49,710 nt of DNA from Candidatus Nomurabacteria bacterium UBA5155 (lineage in GTDB: Bacteria; Patescibacteriota; Minisyncoccia; Phycocordibacterales; UBA9973): the NCBI GenBank assembly GCA_002413705.1, contig DHXN01000008.1, forward strand, positions 16,576 to 66,285, written 5' to 3'. The number at the start of each line of letters is the position of its first letter. Positions within the stretch are counted from its first letter, which is position 1. A program made the translations under genes and the position numbers. Below are positions 6,260-14,820 of this stretch, one piece after another. The notes beneath the pieces were generated by a model. The model was not told the origin of the DNA, did not search any database, and worked only from the letters and a program-made list of their open reading frames with translations.

Positions 6260-8179
6260 ATGCCGAAAAAAGACAAAAACACCGTACCCCCTCAAGAAGG
6301 AAATCCCCAAAAGAAACCAGACCCAAAGAAGCGTTCACTTTCTTCTTATATATTCAGTACACTGCTGATATTTGCTGTGATCATGGTGGTATTCTCACTG
6401 TTCTCTGGAGTTGGCACACCAAAAACAACTACCGTGACACTTTCAGAAGTAGCTCGTCTGGCTGAAGCGGGACAAGTGAAAAGCATTGTCATTACAGACG
6501 AAGATCTGACGGTAACAAAAACTGATGACTCTGTGGTGAAGTCGGTGAAAGAAACTGATGCATCACTGGTGCAAACACTTTCATCATACGGAGTGGACGC
6601 GACTCACCTCAATGCGCTTGATATCAGTGTTTCAACACAGTCTGGATTTATGTATTTCTTGGTGACATTCTTGCCAATCATTTTACCAATTCTTCTTGTA
6701 ATATTCTTCTTCTGGATGCTGACACGTCAGTCCAAAGGAGCAGGTATGCAAGCATTCACATTTGGACAATCCAAAGCGCGTATCACTGACCCTAATGACA
6801 ACACCAATCGTGTCACCTTCAAAGATGTGGCCGGCGCGCGCGAAGCAAAAGAGGAACTGAAAGAAATTGTCGACTTCCTGCGCAATCCAAAAAAGTTTTT
6901 GGAAATCGGCGCGCGTATTCCTAAAGGTGTGCTGTTGACCGGAGCACCGGGAACAGGTAAGACATTGCTTGCTCGTGCGGTAGCCGGAGAGGCAGGTGTG
7001 CCGTTCTATCATTTGTCCGGTTCTGAATTCGTTGAAATGTTTGTCGGTGTCGGTGCGTCTCGCGTGCGTGATCTTTTCAAAATGGCCAAGCGTGCAGCGC
7101 CGGCAATTATTTTTATTGATGAAATTGATGCTGTCGGACGAGTCCGCGGTGGTGGCTATGGAGGCGGCAATGACGAACGAGAACAAACACTCAATCAAAT
7201 CCTGGTTGAAATGGACGGCTTTGAGCCAAATGATAAAGTGATCGTGATGGCAGCGACAAATCGTAATGATGTGTTGGATCCTGCATTGCTTCGTCCGGGT
7301 CGCTTTGACCGTCGAGTGATACTCGACCTGCCTGATCGCCGCGATCGTGAAGAAATTCTCGAAGTGCACTCAACCAAGAAACCGTTCGGCGAAGATGTGA
7401 ATTTGAAAGTGATCGCGGAACGCACACCGGGATTTTCTGGCGCCGACTTGTCATCATTGATGAATGAGGGCGCGATCCTGGCAGCGCGTGAAAACCGCAA
7501 GAAAATTTCTCAGTTTGATCTTATTCGTTCGATTGAAAAAGTGATGATCGGTCCAGAACGCAAGAGTCATTTGTTTACCAAAAAAGAAAAATTGATCACC
7601 GCATATCACGAAGCCGGTCACGCGCTTGTGGCATCAGTATTGCCTGATGCTGATCCGGTGCACAAGATTTCTATCGTGGCGCGCGGACGTGCCGGCGGAT
7701 ACACATTGAAGCTGCCGCTTGAAGAACGAAAGCTTCAGACACGCAAAGAATTTTTGGATGACATTGCCATGAGTCTCGGCGGTTATGCCGCAGAACAAAT
7801 GATCTTTGGCGACGTGACCACTGGTCCTTCAAATGACTTGCAGGTGGCCAGCAGTTTGGCACGCGCCATGGTCACTCGCTGGGGTATGAGTGACAGCATT
7901 GGTCCGGTGGCGCTTGAAAATGACGGCGGACGCGCGATGTTCGGACAGGGCGTGGAAAGCAAAGAATACTCTGAAAAAACCAGCGCATTGATTGACTCCG
8001 AAGTGCAGCGCATCATGAACGAAGCAATGACGCGCGCTCGCGAAGTGCTCACTACTTACAAAAACGTCTTGGAAATCATCACCAAAAAACTGATGGATGT
8101 CGAAACACTTGAACAGCCGGAGTACGAAGCGATTCTTTCTGCGCATGGCATTGAGCTTAAGAAATTAGAGGTTCTCTAG
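6260..8179 (+). CDS. ftsH: ATP-dependent zinc metalloprotease FtsH
   Basis: Membrane-bound AAA+ protease that extracts and degrades membrane and soluble proteins; it also degrades tmRNA-tagged proteins in other bacteria. About 639 residues: two N-terminal membrane segments (about 28-48 and 130-155) around a short periplasmic domain, Walker A GAPGTGKT (about 228), Walker B IIFIDEIDAVG (about 283), second-region-of-homology RPGRFDRRV, and the zinc motif HEAGH (His450) with the third ligand region LGGYAAEQMIFGDVTTGPSNDL. The start at 6260 (MPKKDKN) is preferred to an upstream ATG at 6077 inside smpB, because TATAAT lies 7 nt before it. Its stop is adjacent to the amidase-M15 gene. Confidence 0.97.
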   Translation: MPKKDKNTVPPQEGNPQKKPDPKKRSLSSYIFSTLLIFAVIMVVFSLFSGVGTPKTTTVTLSEVARLAEAGQVKSIVITDEDLTVTKTDDSVVKSVKETDASLVQTLSSYGVDATHLNALDISVSTQSGFMYFLVTFLPIILPILLVIFFFWMLTRQSKGAGMQAFTFGQSKARITDPNDNTNRVTFKDVAGAREAKEELKEIVDFLRNPKKFLEIGARIPKGVLLTGAPGTGKTLLARAVAGEAGVPFYHLSGSEFVEMFVGVGASRVRDLFKMAKRAAPAIIFIDEIDAVGRVRGGGYGGGNDEREQTLNQILVEMDGFEPNDKVIVMAATNRNDVLDPALLRPGRFDRRVILDLPDRRDREEILEVHSTKKPFGEDVNLKVIAERTPGFSGADLSSLMNEGAILAARENRKKISQFDLIRSIEKVMIGPERKSHLFTKKEKLITAYHEAGHALVASVLPDADPVHKISIVARGRAGGYTLKLPLEERKLQTRKEFLDDIAMSLGGYAAEQMIFGDVTTGPSNDLQVASSLARAMVTRWGMSDSIGPVALENDGGRAMFGQGVESKEYSEKTSALIDSEVQRIMNEAMTRAREVLTTYKNVLEIITKKLMDVETLEQPEYEAILSAHGIELKKLEVL

Positions 8180-8187
8180 TGTCTAAC

Positions 8188-9294
8188 ATGAAAACATTTT
8201 TTGCAACACTTGTACTCGTGGCGATATGCATTGTTTCTTTGCCGACTACTGTTGCCCATGCCAGCGCGCTGAAGATCGTGCAAAAACCGGTTTCATTTGG
8301 ATACAAAACTGTTGCTAGTACCCGTCCCCGCACTATTGATACGATCATTGTTCATGCCACATATAATCCCACACTGAAAACACAAACATTTGCCGGGGCA
8401 TTTTCAGAATGGAAGGCAAACGCCGTGTCGCCGCACTATGCGATTGATCGCGTCGGAGTGATTTATCAACTGGTGGCAGAAAAAAATATTGCGTATCATG
8501 CCGGTGTCGCCACATTGCCCAATGGTGATACCAATGTGAACACGCGCTCTATCGGCATTGAAATGATCTACAGCAACAAGGACACACCGAGTGCCGCGCA
8601 GTATGCATCATTGCAAGCGTTGATCAAAAATATTCAAAGTCGTTATAACATTGGATACATATTGGGCCATAAACAAATTTCACCAGGACGAAAAGTAGAT
8701 CCATGGAATTTCGACTACACCAAGATCAGTAGCTTGTTCATGCCAGCCACATCAGTTTTTGCACCACCTGTCACACTGAGTACTACAATATTTCAAAGAG
8801 CGATCGCACCGCTGACAATTGCGCAACAGTCAGTCATGCAACAGTACTCATATCGCGCCAGATGTCCTGTTTCGCTTGGTGATTTGCGCGCGATCAATGT
8901 TTCATACCATGACTTCAATGGAGCAGTAGAGCAGGGTACACTGGTGGTACACAAATCAATCGCTCCACAAACCGTTGACGCATTTCAAGCCTTGTTCAAT
9001 CAAAAATTTCCTATTCATAGCATCAGACCAATAGATGAATACCAGGGCATGGATGCGTCATCGGTTGCCGCTGACAACACTTCAGCATTTAACTGTCGCC
9101 CCGTCTCCGGCACCAGTGTCTTGTCTCAGCATGCATACGGTACCGCGATTGATATCAATCCAAAAGAAAATACAAATGTAAAAAACACTCTCACCGCAGC
9201 CGTGGTTTCAATCATGAAAAATTTCGGCTTTCAGTGGGGCGGCAATTGGACTGCCAAGAAGGACTATCAACACTTTTCTACCAACGGGAAATAA
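8188..9294 (+). CDS. secreted amidase_2 - M15 peptidase fusion (peptidoglycan hydrolase)
   Basis: Signal peptide MKTFFATLVLVAICIVSLP with cleavage near AHA-SA. The first domain (about 30-185) is an N-acetylmuramoyl-L-alanine amidase of the AmpD/PGRP type: IIVHATYN, SPHYAIDRVGVIYQLVAEKNIAYHAG, and GHKQISPGRKVDPW with the usual His and Asp zinc ligands. The second domain (about 230-368) is an M15-type D-Ala-D-Ala carboxypeptidase/endopeptidase: SQHAYGTAIDINP and, near the end, FGFQWGGNW...DYQHFS with the second zinc-binding His. One chain could therefore cut both the glycan-peptide bond and the peptide. A GTG at 8179 overlapping the ftsH stop (TAGTG) is an alternative start. Co-directional with ftsH, 8 nt gap. 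Confidence 0.85.
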   Translation: MKTFFATLVLVAICIVSLPTTVAHASALKIVQKPVSFGYKTVASTRPRTIDTIIVHATYNPTLKTQTFAGAFSEWKANAVSPHYAIDRVGVIYQLVAEKNIAYHAGVATLPNGDTNVNTRSIGIEMIYSNKDTPSAAQYASLQALIKNIQSRYNIGYILGHKQISPGRKVDPWNFDYTKISSLFMPATSVFAPPVTLSTTIFQRAIAPLTIAQQSVMQQYSYRARCPVSLGDLRAINVSYHDFNGAVEQGTLVVHKSIAPQTVDAFQALFNQKFPIHSIRPIDEYQGMDASSVAADNTSAFNCRPVSGTSVLSQHAYGTAIDINPKENTNVKNTLTAAVVSIMKNFGFQWGGNWTAKKDYQHFSTNGK

Positions 9295-9321
9295 TATATA
9301 CTTAATTAAACCCTTTGTACT

Positions 9322-9591
9322 ATGAAAATTTTGTTCATTTGTCTTTTTGCGCTATTCCTGGGAGTAGGAAGTGTCGCAGCTCAATCAAAAAATCTAACTG
9401 ATTCTTTAGTATTGTCTCCAAAACAAAAAAATAAACCGTATCCTGTGCTAAAAGCGGAAACGCCGCAATTATTTTTTCAACAGGTATTGCTTGAACATAT
9501 TGAGAAAAGGATTCAGAGAAAAATTATAAAATCAATCCAGCAGGAAGATCGTAAAAATTGTATGTCGTATTCGTACGGTATTCGATTTTAG
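9322..9591 (+). CDS. small secreted protein, 89 aa, unknown
   Basis: Begins MKILFICLFALFLGVGSVAAQ, a clear signal peptide with likely cleavage after VAA or AAQ. The mature part, about 68 residues, is rich in Lys and Gln, has a predicted helix (LFFQQVLLEHIEKRIQRKIIKSIQQ) and a single Cys. I recognise no family. A TATACT box (9297-9302) gives it its own promoter with a leader of about 13-19 nt, and a strong terminator follows. Downstream of the amidase-M15 gene on the same strand. Confidence 0.6.
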   Translation: MKILFICLFALFLGVGSVAAQSKNLTDSLVLSPKQKNKPYPVLKAETPQLFFQQVLLEHIEKRIQRKIIKSIQQEDRKNCMSYSYGIRF

Positions 9592-9612
9592 GATTTTTAT
9601 TTTCAATAAAAC

Positions 9613-9640
9613 AAAAAAGCTACCGCAATGGTAGCTTTTT
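9613..9640. terminator. bidirectional terminator
   Basis: AAAAAGCTACC, loop GCAAT, GGTAGCTTTTT: an 11-bp stem flanked by A and T runs. It sits between the convergent ends of the 9,322 gene (plus) and the 9,666 gene (minus) and can serve both. Confidence 0.9.
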
Positions 9641-9665
9641 ATATTGCGAATTATTTTTTACGTTT

Positions 9666-10139
9666 TTATGCGCTGACTTTATCAGTACCGATAGTTTCGA
9701 GATGTCCCTCAGAAAGTTCAAGCATTTCATAATGCCAATTTACTCCTTCTTCACTGAGTATCAGAAGATCCTCATGTTCCATGCCTTCAGCCGCACCGCG
9801 AACAAGCGCCCAGTGCACAATTGCCGCACCTTCAAAGAAACCACTCCATTCCATCAGTTCAGTGGCATTGTCCCATTGGTCAGCAACATACAGGTCGCGC
9901 ATCTTTTTCAATTTTTCTTCCGTGGCAGTTGCTTTCACAAGTGTTGTATCGATGACACCACCATCTGTCGCCAGCTTCATGATCGATTCGCCATGCATGC
10001 GATTTTTCTCTTCTATGTCCACTACCTTTTCTTCACCCAAAGCTTCCACCAATGCCGCGCGACCTTTTTCATAAGTATCGGTACCCACGCGGTTAAATGC
10101 CAATAATTCTCCCAGTTTCTTTCCCACAAATTCATTCAT
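9666..10139 (-). CDS. hypothetical helical protein, 157 aa
   Basis: I do not recognise the family. The sequence starts MNEFVGKKLGELLAFNRVGTD and looks almost entirely alpha-helical and acidic, with no signal peptide or membrane segment. The second half has an unusual run of His and Glu residues: WSGFFEGAAIVHWALVRGAAEGM, EHEDLLILSEEGVNWHYEML, ELSEGHLETIG. Such spacing could suit a four-helix metal-binding or ferritin-like fold, but no canonical ExxH pair is clear. Single-gene unit with a terminator shared with its convergent neighbour. Codon use is like that of the surrounding core genes. Confidence 0.65.
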   Translation of the reverse strand: MNEFVGKKLGELLAFNRVGTDTYEKGRAALVEALGEEKVVDIEEKNRMHGESIMKLATDGGVIDTTLVKATATEEKLKKMRDLYVADQWDNATELMEWSGFFEGAAIVHWALVRGAAEGMEHEDLLILSEEGVNWHYEMLELSEGHLETIGTDKVSA

Positions 10140-10255
10140 ATATAATTTGATTATTCTGCTAATGCTGGTTATAGAGTAGAGGAAATTGCGTATTTATACA
10201 AGTCATATATAATTAACAATATTACTCGGTACACTTAATTCAGTAGTTCTATTTT

Positions 10256-10921
10256 ATGGCTCGTAGAGAAGACAAAATAAAAGCAATACAAATGAGGCAA
10301 AAAGGAATGAGTTATTCCAAGATAAAGACTGTTCTGAATGTGAGTAAGAGCACTTTAAGTAATTGGCTTTCTGGTGTAGTGCTTTCAAAAGAACAGTTAA
10401 GTAAGTTGAAAGAAATTACTCCTCAAAAAATAGAACGATATAGAGAAACTATGAAAATTAAAAAAACCGCTCGACTAGAAACTGTTTTTCAAAAAGCACA
10501 ATCTGATATCGGTATATTATCTCAACGAGATCTATTTGTTGCTGGTATTGCTTTATACTGGGGAGAGGGAACAAAAGCACAGCCTGCCCATGTTGCGTTG
10601 ACGAATACTAATCCTGCAATGTTACAATTTTTCCTTAAATGGATTGATATTTTTAATATAGACAAAAGTAAAATACGAATAAGATTGCATTTATACAACG
10701 ATATGGATATTAAAAAATCAATGCAATTTTGGTCAAAAGAACTTTCAATACCACTTGCACAGTTTCGAAAACCGTATATAAAGAAAACGAGTAGTTTTAG
10801 CATTACCTATAGGAATAGTTTCAAAATGGGGACATGCAGTGTAACATATGGCAATGCACCGTTATATGAGTATATAATGATGTGCATAAAGGTTCTTGAA
10901 TCCCCAATAATCCGCTCTTAG
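10256..10921 (+). CDS. HTH protein with LAGLIDADG-like core, ending inside a tRNA gene
   Basis: Residues 1-55 form a helix-turn-helix of resolvase/homeodomain type (MRQKGMSYSKIKTVLNVSKS, TLSNWLSG), followed by a basic helix. Residues about 90-200 contain FVAGIALYWGEGTK, which resembles a LAGLIDADG helix with GEG replacing DG, then strands and MLQFFLKWIDIFNIDKSKIRIRLHLY, as in homing-endonuclease folds. This is recognition by eye. The protein is basic and the gene more AT-rich than neighbours. Its stop TAG (10919-10921) is bases 8-10 of the downstream tRNA-Ile, so it overlaps the tRNA by 10 nt. A TATAAT at 10873-10878 inside its 3' end could drive the tRNA. Probably a mobile or selfish tRNA-associated gene. 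Confidence 0.65.
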   Translation: MARREDKIKAIQMRQKGMSYSKIKTVLNVSKSTLSNWLSGVVLSKEQLSKLKEITPQKIERYRETMKIKKTARLETVFQKAQSDIGILSQRDLFVAGIALYWGEGTKAQPAHVALTNTNPAMLQFFLKWIDIFNIDKSKIRIRLHLYNDMDIKKSMQFWSKELSIPLAQFRKPYIKKTSSFSITYRNSFKMGTCSVTYGNAPLYEYIMMCIKVLESPIIRS

Positions 10922-10984
10922 CTCAGTTGGTAGAGCAGTCGTCTTATACACGACCGGTCCATGGTTCGAATCCATGAGGGCGGA
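10912..10984 (+). tRNA. tRNA-Ile(TAT)
   Basis: Complete cloverleaf: acceptor CCGCTCT/AGGGCGG, D-arm GCTC-AGTTGGTA-GAGC, anticodon arm GTCGT-CTTATAC-ACGAC, T-arm CATGG-TTCGAAT-CCATG, discriminator A; CCA not encoded. The anticodon is TAT, which reads the Ile codon ATA. Most bacteria read ATA with a CAT tRNA modified to lysidine. The upstream HTH gene overlaps its first 10 nt. Confidence 0.88.
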
Positions 10985-11025
10985 CAATATTTACTTTCAA
11001 CAAAAATCTAGTATAGTTTTCTTAT

Positions 11026-11514
11026 ATGAATAAACAAAAAGGTTCTGCAAACGTAATCCTCATTATTTTAGTAGTTCTTTTAGTCGCGACAGTAATCTAT
11101 TTTGCTTTTATTAAAAAGCCAGATGTAACTGTACAACCTATTAATTCTTCTATTCCACCACAGAGTAGTACGGAACAATCAGTAACTTATGTTCCCTCAC
11201 CTTCAAATTTTGGAACAGTAGTAAGTTATAACTCAAAGTGGTCAATCACTCCACAATATTACGGCTCTGCTGCAATGGAAGCAGAAGGAAAAAGTCAGTT
11301 AGTAGGTTATATGTTTACATTGCCAGATGGTGCATTATTAACTTGGGGAGGAAACCAATCTGCATGTTCATCAAGTGAACCAGGATTTAATGTTTCTAGT
11401 GGGAGAGCATGTGTAAAAGGTCTCACTGCCACTATCGGCCATGCCAGTGCACGAGCATCTTTAAGTACAGCAGACCTGAATGCTTTTGGTGATTTTGTTG
11501 TAAAGAACCAATAA
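11026..11514 (+). CDS. membrane-anchored exported protein, 162 aa, unknown
   Basis: A short basic N-terminus (MNKQKGSANV) is followed by one hydrophobic segment (about 9-30, ILIILVVLLVATVIYFAF) and a Ser/Pro/Thr-rich linker (about 35-65), so the C-terminal domain is probably outside the membrane. That domain has two cysteines (SACSSSEPGFNVSSGRACVKG) that could form a disulfide. I recognise no family. TATAGT ends 8 nt before the ATG, suggesting a leaderless mRNA starting soon after the tRNA-Ile. The S51 peptidase gene begins 3 nt after its stop. Confidence 0.6.
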   Translation: MNKQKGSANVILIILVVLLVATVIYFAFIKKPDVTVQPINSSIPPQSSTEQSVTYVPSPSNFGTVVSYNSKWSITPQYYGSAAMEAEGKSQLVGYMFTLPDGALLTWGGNQSACSSSEPGFNVSSGRACVKGLTATIGHASARASLSTADLNAFGDFVVKNQ

Positions 11515-11517
11515 CAT

Positions 11518-12174
11518 ATGAAATTTCTCCTGACTTCATCCGGGCTCACAAATCCCTCCATAGCAAATACACTCCTTGAACTGGTGGGAAAGAAGCCGGA
11601 GGACATTTCGGTAGCGTTTATTCCTACTGCGGCAAATGTAGAACATGGCGAGAAGCAATGGCTTATTGATGACCTGACCACTCTCGCCAATCAAAAATAT
11701 AAATCGGTTGATATTGTAGATATCTCAGCAGTATCAAAAGAAATATGGCTGCCAAAATTTGAAGCAGCCGATGTATTATTTTTTGAGGGCGGTAACACAT
11801 ATCACCTCATGGAATGGATAAACAAATCAGGCCTGAAAGATGTATTGCCAGAATTATTGAAAACAAAAGTTTGGGTGGGTGTCAGTGCAGGTAGTATGGT
11901 GACGAACAAAGATTTGTCACTCAAAATCTCTCAAACGATATACGAAGAAGATCTGGATAAAACAACAGACATGACAGGATTGAATTTCGTAAATTTTTAT
12001 TTCTTACCACATCTTAACTCTCAATATTTCACAAAAGTGCGAAAAGAAAATATCGAGAAAGTTGTTGAAGGAGTGACTGAAAAAATCTATGTTATGGATG
12101 ATAATGGCGCAGTGAAAGTGGTAGATGGAAAAGTTGAGATTGTGACGGAAGGCGAGTATTTGGAGTTTAATTAG
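11518..12174 (+). CDS. peptidase family S51 (dipeptidase E-like)
   Basis: S51 peptidases are cytoplasmic class-I-amidotransferase-fold serine peptidases, typically cleaving Asp-X dipeptides. The 218-residue protein starts MKFLLTSSGLTNPSIANTLL, has VAFIPTAANVE, the FFEGGNTYHLMEW segment (about 92-104) and the nucleophile elbow VGVSAGSMV (about 120-128, Ser in GxSAG), as in PepE. The length fits the family. It follows the exported 162-aa protein by 3 nt, probably in the same transcript. Exact substrate unknown; the call is to family level. Confidence 0.85.
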   Translation: MKFLLTSSGLTNPSIANTLLELVGKKPEDISVAFIPTAANVEHGEKQWLIDDLTTLANQKYKSVDIVDISAVSKEIWLPKFEAADVLFFEGGNTYHLMEWINKSGLKDVLPELLKTKVWVGVSAGSMVTNKDLSLKISQTIYEEDLDKTTDMTGLNFVNFYFLPHLNSQYFTKVRKENIEKVVEGVTEKIYVMDDNGAVKVVDGKVEIVTEGEYLEFN

Positions 12175-12238
12175 ACGCGCTAAGTTGCTATACTGAAAGA
12201 GGTTGTCGTTATTTATAACCGACGGCGATCATATACAT

Positions 12239-12610
12239 ATGATGAACACACAAAAAGCGGCAAAATGGTTCGGATACATACTGCTGATTGTTGGTATTCT
12301 TGGATTTATTCCAGGAGTGGTGACGGGCAGCGGACTTCTGCTTGGTACTTTCCAAGTGGATGTGATGCACAATCTTATTCATATTATTAGTGGTCTTATT
12401 GCTGTCGCTTGTGCGGCTAGCTTCGGTGGCGCTAAACTGTATTTCAAAATCTTTGGTATTGTTTACGCGCTTGTCACCATTCTCGGTTTCTTAGGTGGCG
12501 GTATAGTACTTGGCATGATGATGAATATGGCAGACAATGTTCTACATCTTGTGATCACAGTCTTTGCGCTGTATTACGGTTTTCGTAATGAAGGTGGAGC
12601 GACAATGTAA
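12239..12610 (+). CDS. DUF4383-like four-helix membrane protein
   Basis: About 123 residues with four hydrophobic segments and the pattern of DUF4383: WFGYILLIVGILGFIPG, then VDVMHNLIHIISGLIAVACA, LYFKIFGIVYALVTILGF and DNVLHLVITVFALYYGF. Function unknown in the family. The start is uncertain: ATG 12239 or 12242 gives the usual family N-terminus, but a TTG at 12203 lies 8 nt after a TATACT box (12189-12194). If 12239 is right, the leader of about 38 nt holds a hairpin (GTCGTTAT against ATAACCGAC). Tail-to-tail with recG, 2 nt apart. Confidence 0.7.
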   Translation: MMNTQKAAKWFGYILLIVGILGFIPGVVTGSGLLLGTFQVDVMHNLIHIISGLIAVACAASFGGAKLYFKIFGIVYALVTILGFLGGGIVLGMMMNMADNVLHLVITVFALYYGFRNEGGATM

Positions 12611-12612
12611 TT

Positions 12613-14814
12613 TCATTCGAAATGCATCTTCTCAAACGGCTTAGTATAAGCATCCAGTAATGGGTGCTTTTCTAATGTCGGATCTTCAACAATGAGCGTA
12701 ATGGCTGCTTGGCGCGCTGCTTCCACTAGTTTCAAATTGCGCAGCGCCTCCATACCGATATCGGAAATGCCCCATTGTTGTGTGCCGGTTAGCTCGCCGG
12801 TGCCGCGCAGCTGCAAGTCATACTCTGCCAATTCAAAACCATTTTTGGCTTCCAAAAATAATTTCATGCGCTCTTGTGTGCGTTCACTCTTGGCATCAGC
12901 GAACAAATAACAATACGGCTGGTATGACGATCGCTGTACGCGTCCGCGCAATTGATGCAGTTGTGACAGACCAAAACGTTCGGCACCTTCAATAATAATC
13001 ACTGTTGCATTGGGTACGTTCACGCCGACTTCCACCACCGATGTTGCCACCAGTATGTCGACTTCATGATTCACAAAGTCATACATGCTTTCTTCCTTCT
13101 TTTCTTTGGTCATCTTGCTGTGCAGTATGCCGATGCGATATTCTGGAAATATTTTTTCTTGCAATCGCTTGGCTTCGGTCGTGACATTTTTCATCTGTAG
13201 TTTTGCTATTGTATCTTTTGCATCTTTGTCAGACGAAGCGATGCGAGGACAAATGATGTAACACTGTCGTCCTTCTTTTAGTACGGCGCGAATTTTTTCA
13301 TACACATCTTCGCGTTTGTCAGGTGTGACAAGTACGGTAGTGACTTGCTTGCGCCCGGCGGGCAGTTGATCAAGCAGTGACAAATCCAAGTCGCCATAGA
13401 TCGTCAGTGCCAGCGTGCGAGGAATCGGTGTGGCAGTCATCGAAAGTAGGTGAGGAAAGTGTGTATCTTTTTTGGCCAACCCTTTGCGTTGATTGAGCCC
13501 GAAGCGATGTTGCTCGTCGATAATTGCCAGTGCCAGGTGTTTGAATGTCAGACTTTTTTGAATGAGCGCATGCGTGCCGATGACAATAGGAATTTCACCA
13601 TTGGCAATCCATTTTGAAAGTTGCGGTCGAGAGATAGTTGTCCAATTATCTTTGTTTGATGCGACCTTACTGGGAAATTTTCTGCAGCCGCTGCCAGTGA
13701 TCAATGCAATGGAAATACCTGTGTGACGAAAGAGTTCAATGAAACTTTCGAAATGTTGTGTCGCCAGTATTTCTGTTGGCGCCATGTACGCGACCTGTAG
13801 GCTGCCATATGTTTGTTTGGTGCGAACCGATCGGTCAAGCGGTTTATCAGTTGCTTTAAATGGACGATTCATGATCGTGGCATATGCAGCCACGGCAGCA
13901 ACGGCAGTCTTGCCGCTACCAACATCTCCTTCCAGTAAACGTGACATTGGCACATCATGTTCCATGTCTTGCAAAATATGTCCGATAGCGGTGCGCTGTG
14001 CATCGGTCAGAGGAAAACCAAAGCGTTTGATAAAATCTTCAGTGTCGACACTTTCGGTATTGATTGCATAGGCTACTTGCTCTTTGATATTTAAGCGCTC
14101 CTTTTGTCGCGCAATGTTGATAGAAAATATTTCATCAAATGCAAAACGCTTGCGCGCGATAATGGCGTTATCTTTTGTTTTTGGTCCGTGTATCCAAATC
14201 AGTGCCGTTTTCAACGTGGGAAGTGAATTTTGTTTGAGCAGTTCGGCAGGAAGGTGGTCGGGAATAGTTTCCAACGTCGCCAGTGCTCGTGTCACTGCAT
14301 GATGCAGCCACAAGCTCGATACGCCACGTGTTTCTGGATAGACTGGTGTTAGCACGGCATGTTCATCGCTGGCAAAAAGCGAATCGTGACTATCGATCGG
14401 CAGTGCTTTCTCCTCGCGCACTGTTGGATTGACCATTGCCAAGCTGTCTTTGTAAGTGCTGACCTTGCCGGTGATTTCGATTGTGCCTCCAACGTGCAGC
14501 ATTTTTGATAGGTATGGCTGATTGAACCAAATGACAGTCATGGTGCCGCCGACATCTTCAATGACACCTTCGGTCAGTGCCATTTTGCTTTTCCATGATT
14601 TTTTGGCCGTCAGTTTTTTGATAGTGCCACGAACTGTGGCGACCGTGTCTTCGGTCAGACCCTGGATTGAAACATACTGACTTTCATCGGCATAGCGCGT
14701 CGGGAAGTGATAGAGCAGGTCGCGGACTGTCACGATACCAAGTTTGGCCAAGCCTATTTTTTTGTCCCCATCCAGTCGGGTAAGTTCGGCAATTGGTGAC
14801 TGAAGGGTAATCAT
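12613..14814 (-). CDS. recG: ATP-dependent DNA helicase RecG
   Basis: RecG remodels stalled replication forks and Holliday junctions. The 733-residue protein has the wedge domain (about 1-200, with OB-fold GTIKKLTAKK), Walker A LLEGDVGSGKTAVAA (about 290), AYMAPTEILATQHFE, the DEQH box AIIDEQHRFGLNQR, SMTATPIPRTLAL, and helicase C motifs ILHSKMTKEKKE, ILVATSVVEVGVNVP and QLRGRVQRS. Length is normal for RecG. A TATACT box ends 6 nt before the ATG at 14814, so the mRNA is probably leaderless. The gene directly follows the hairpin of the upstream RRM gene and its promoter overlaps that hairpin. Confidence 0.96.
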   Translation of the reverse strand: MITLQSPIAELTRLDGDKKIGLAKLGIVTVRDLLYHFPTRYADESQYVSIQGLTEDTVATVRGTIKKLTAKKSWKSKMALTEGVIEDVGGTMTVIWFNQPYLSKMLHVGGTIEITGKVSTYKDSLAMVNPTVREEKALPIDSHDSLFASDEHAVLTPVYPETRGVSSLWLHHAVTRALATLETIPDHLPAELLKQNSLPTLKTALIWIHGPKTKDNAIIARKRFAFDEIFSINIARQKERLNIKEQVAYAINTESVDTEDFIKRFGFPLTDAQRTAIGHILQDMEHDVPMSRLLEGDVGSGKTAVAAVAAYATIMNRPFKATDKPLDRSVRTKQTYGSLQVAYMAPTEILATQHFESFIELFRHTGISIALITGSGCRKFPSKVASNKDNWTTISRPQLSKWIANGEIPIVIGTHALIQKSLTFKHLALAIIDEQHRFGLNQRKGLAKKDTHFPHLLSMTATPIPRTLALTIYGDLDLSLLDQLPAGRKQVTTVLVTPDKREDVYEKIRAVLKEGRQCYIICPRIASSDKDAKDTIAKLQMKNVTTEAKRLQEKIFPEYRIGILHSKMTKEKKEESMYDFVNHEVDILVATSVVEVGVNVPNATVIIIEGAERFGLSQLHQLRGRVQRSSYQPYCYLFADAKSERTQERMKLFLEAKNGFELAEYDLQLRGTGELTGTQQWGISDIGMEALRNLKLVEAARQAAITLIVEDPTLEKHPLLDAYTKPFEKMHFE

Positions 14815-14820
14815 TTAAAC

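Noticed and set aside
9558..10106. 182-codon plus-strand frame opposite the 9,666 gene
   Set aside because: It crosses a strong terminator, reads as Cys/Phe/His-rich shadow sequence, and the minus strand has the better protein.
10140..10255. tRNA fragment or att site upstream of the HTH gene
   Set aside because: I looked for a tRNA-half or a copy of the repeats and found only AT-rich sequence.
10912..10984. tRNA interrupted by an intron encoding the LAGLIDADG-like protein
   Set aside because: Both neighbouring tRNAs (Ile and Asp) are continuous cloverleaves; the genes lie outside them apart from the 10-nt overlap.
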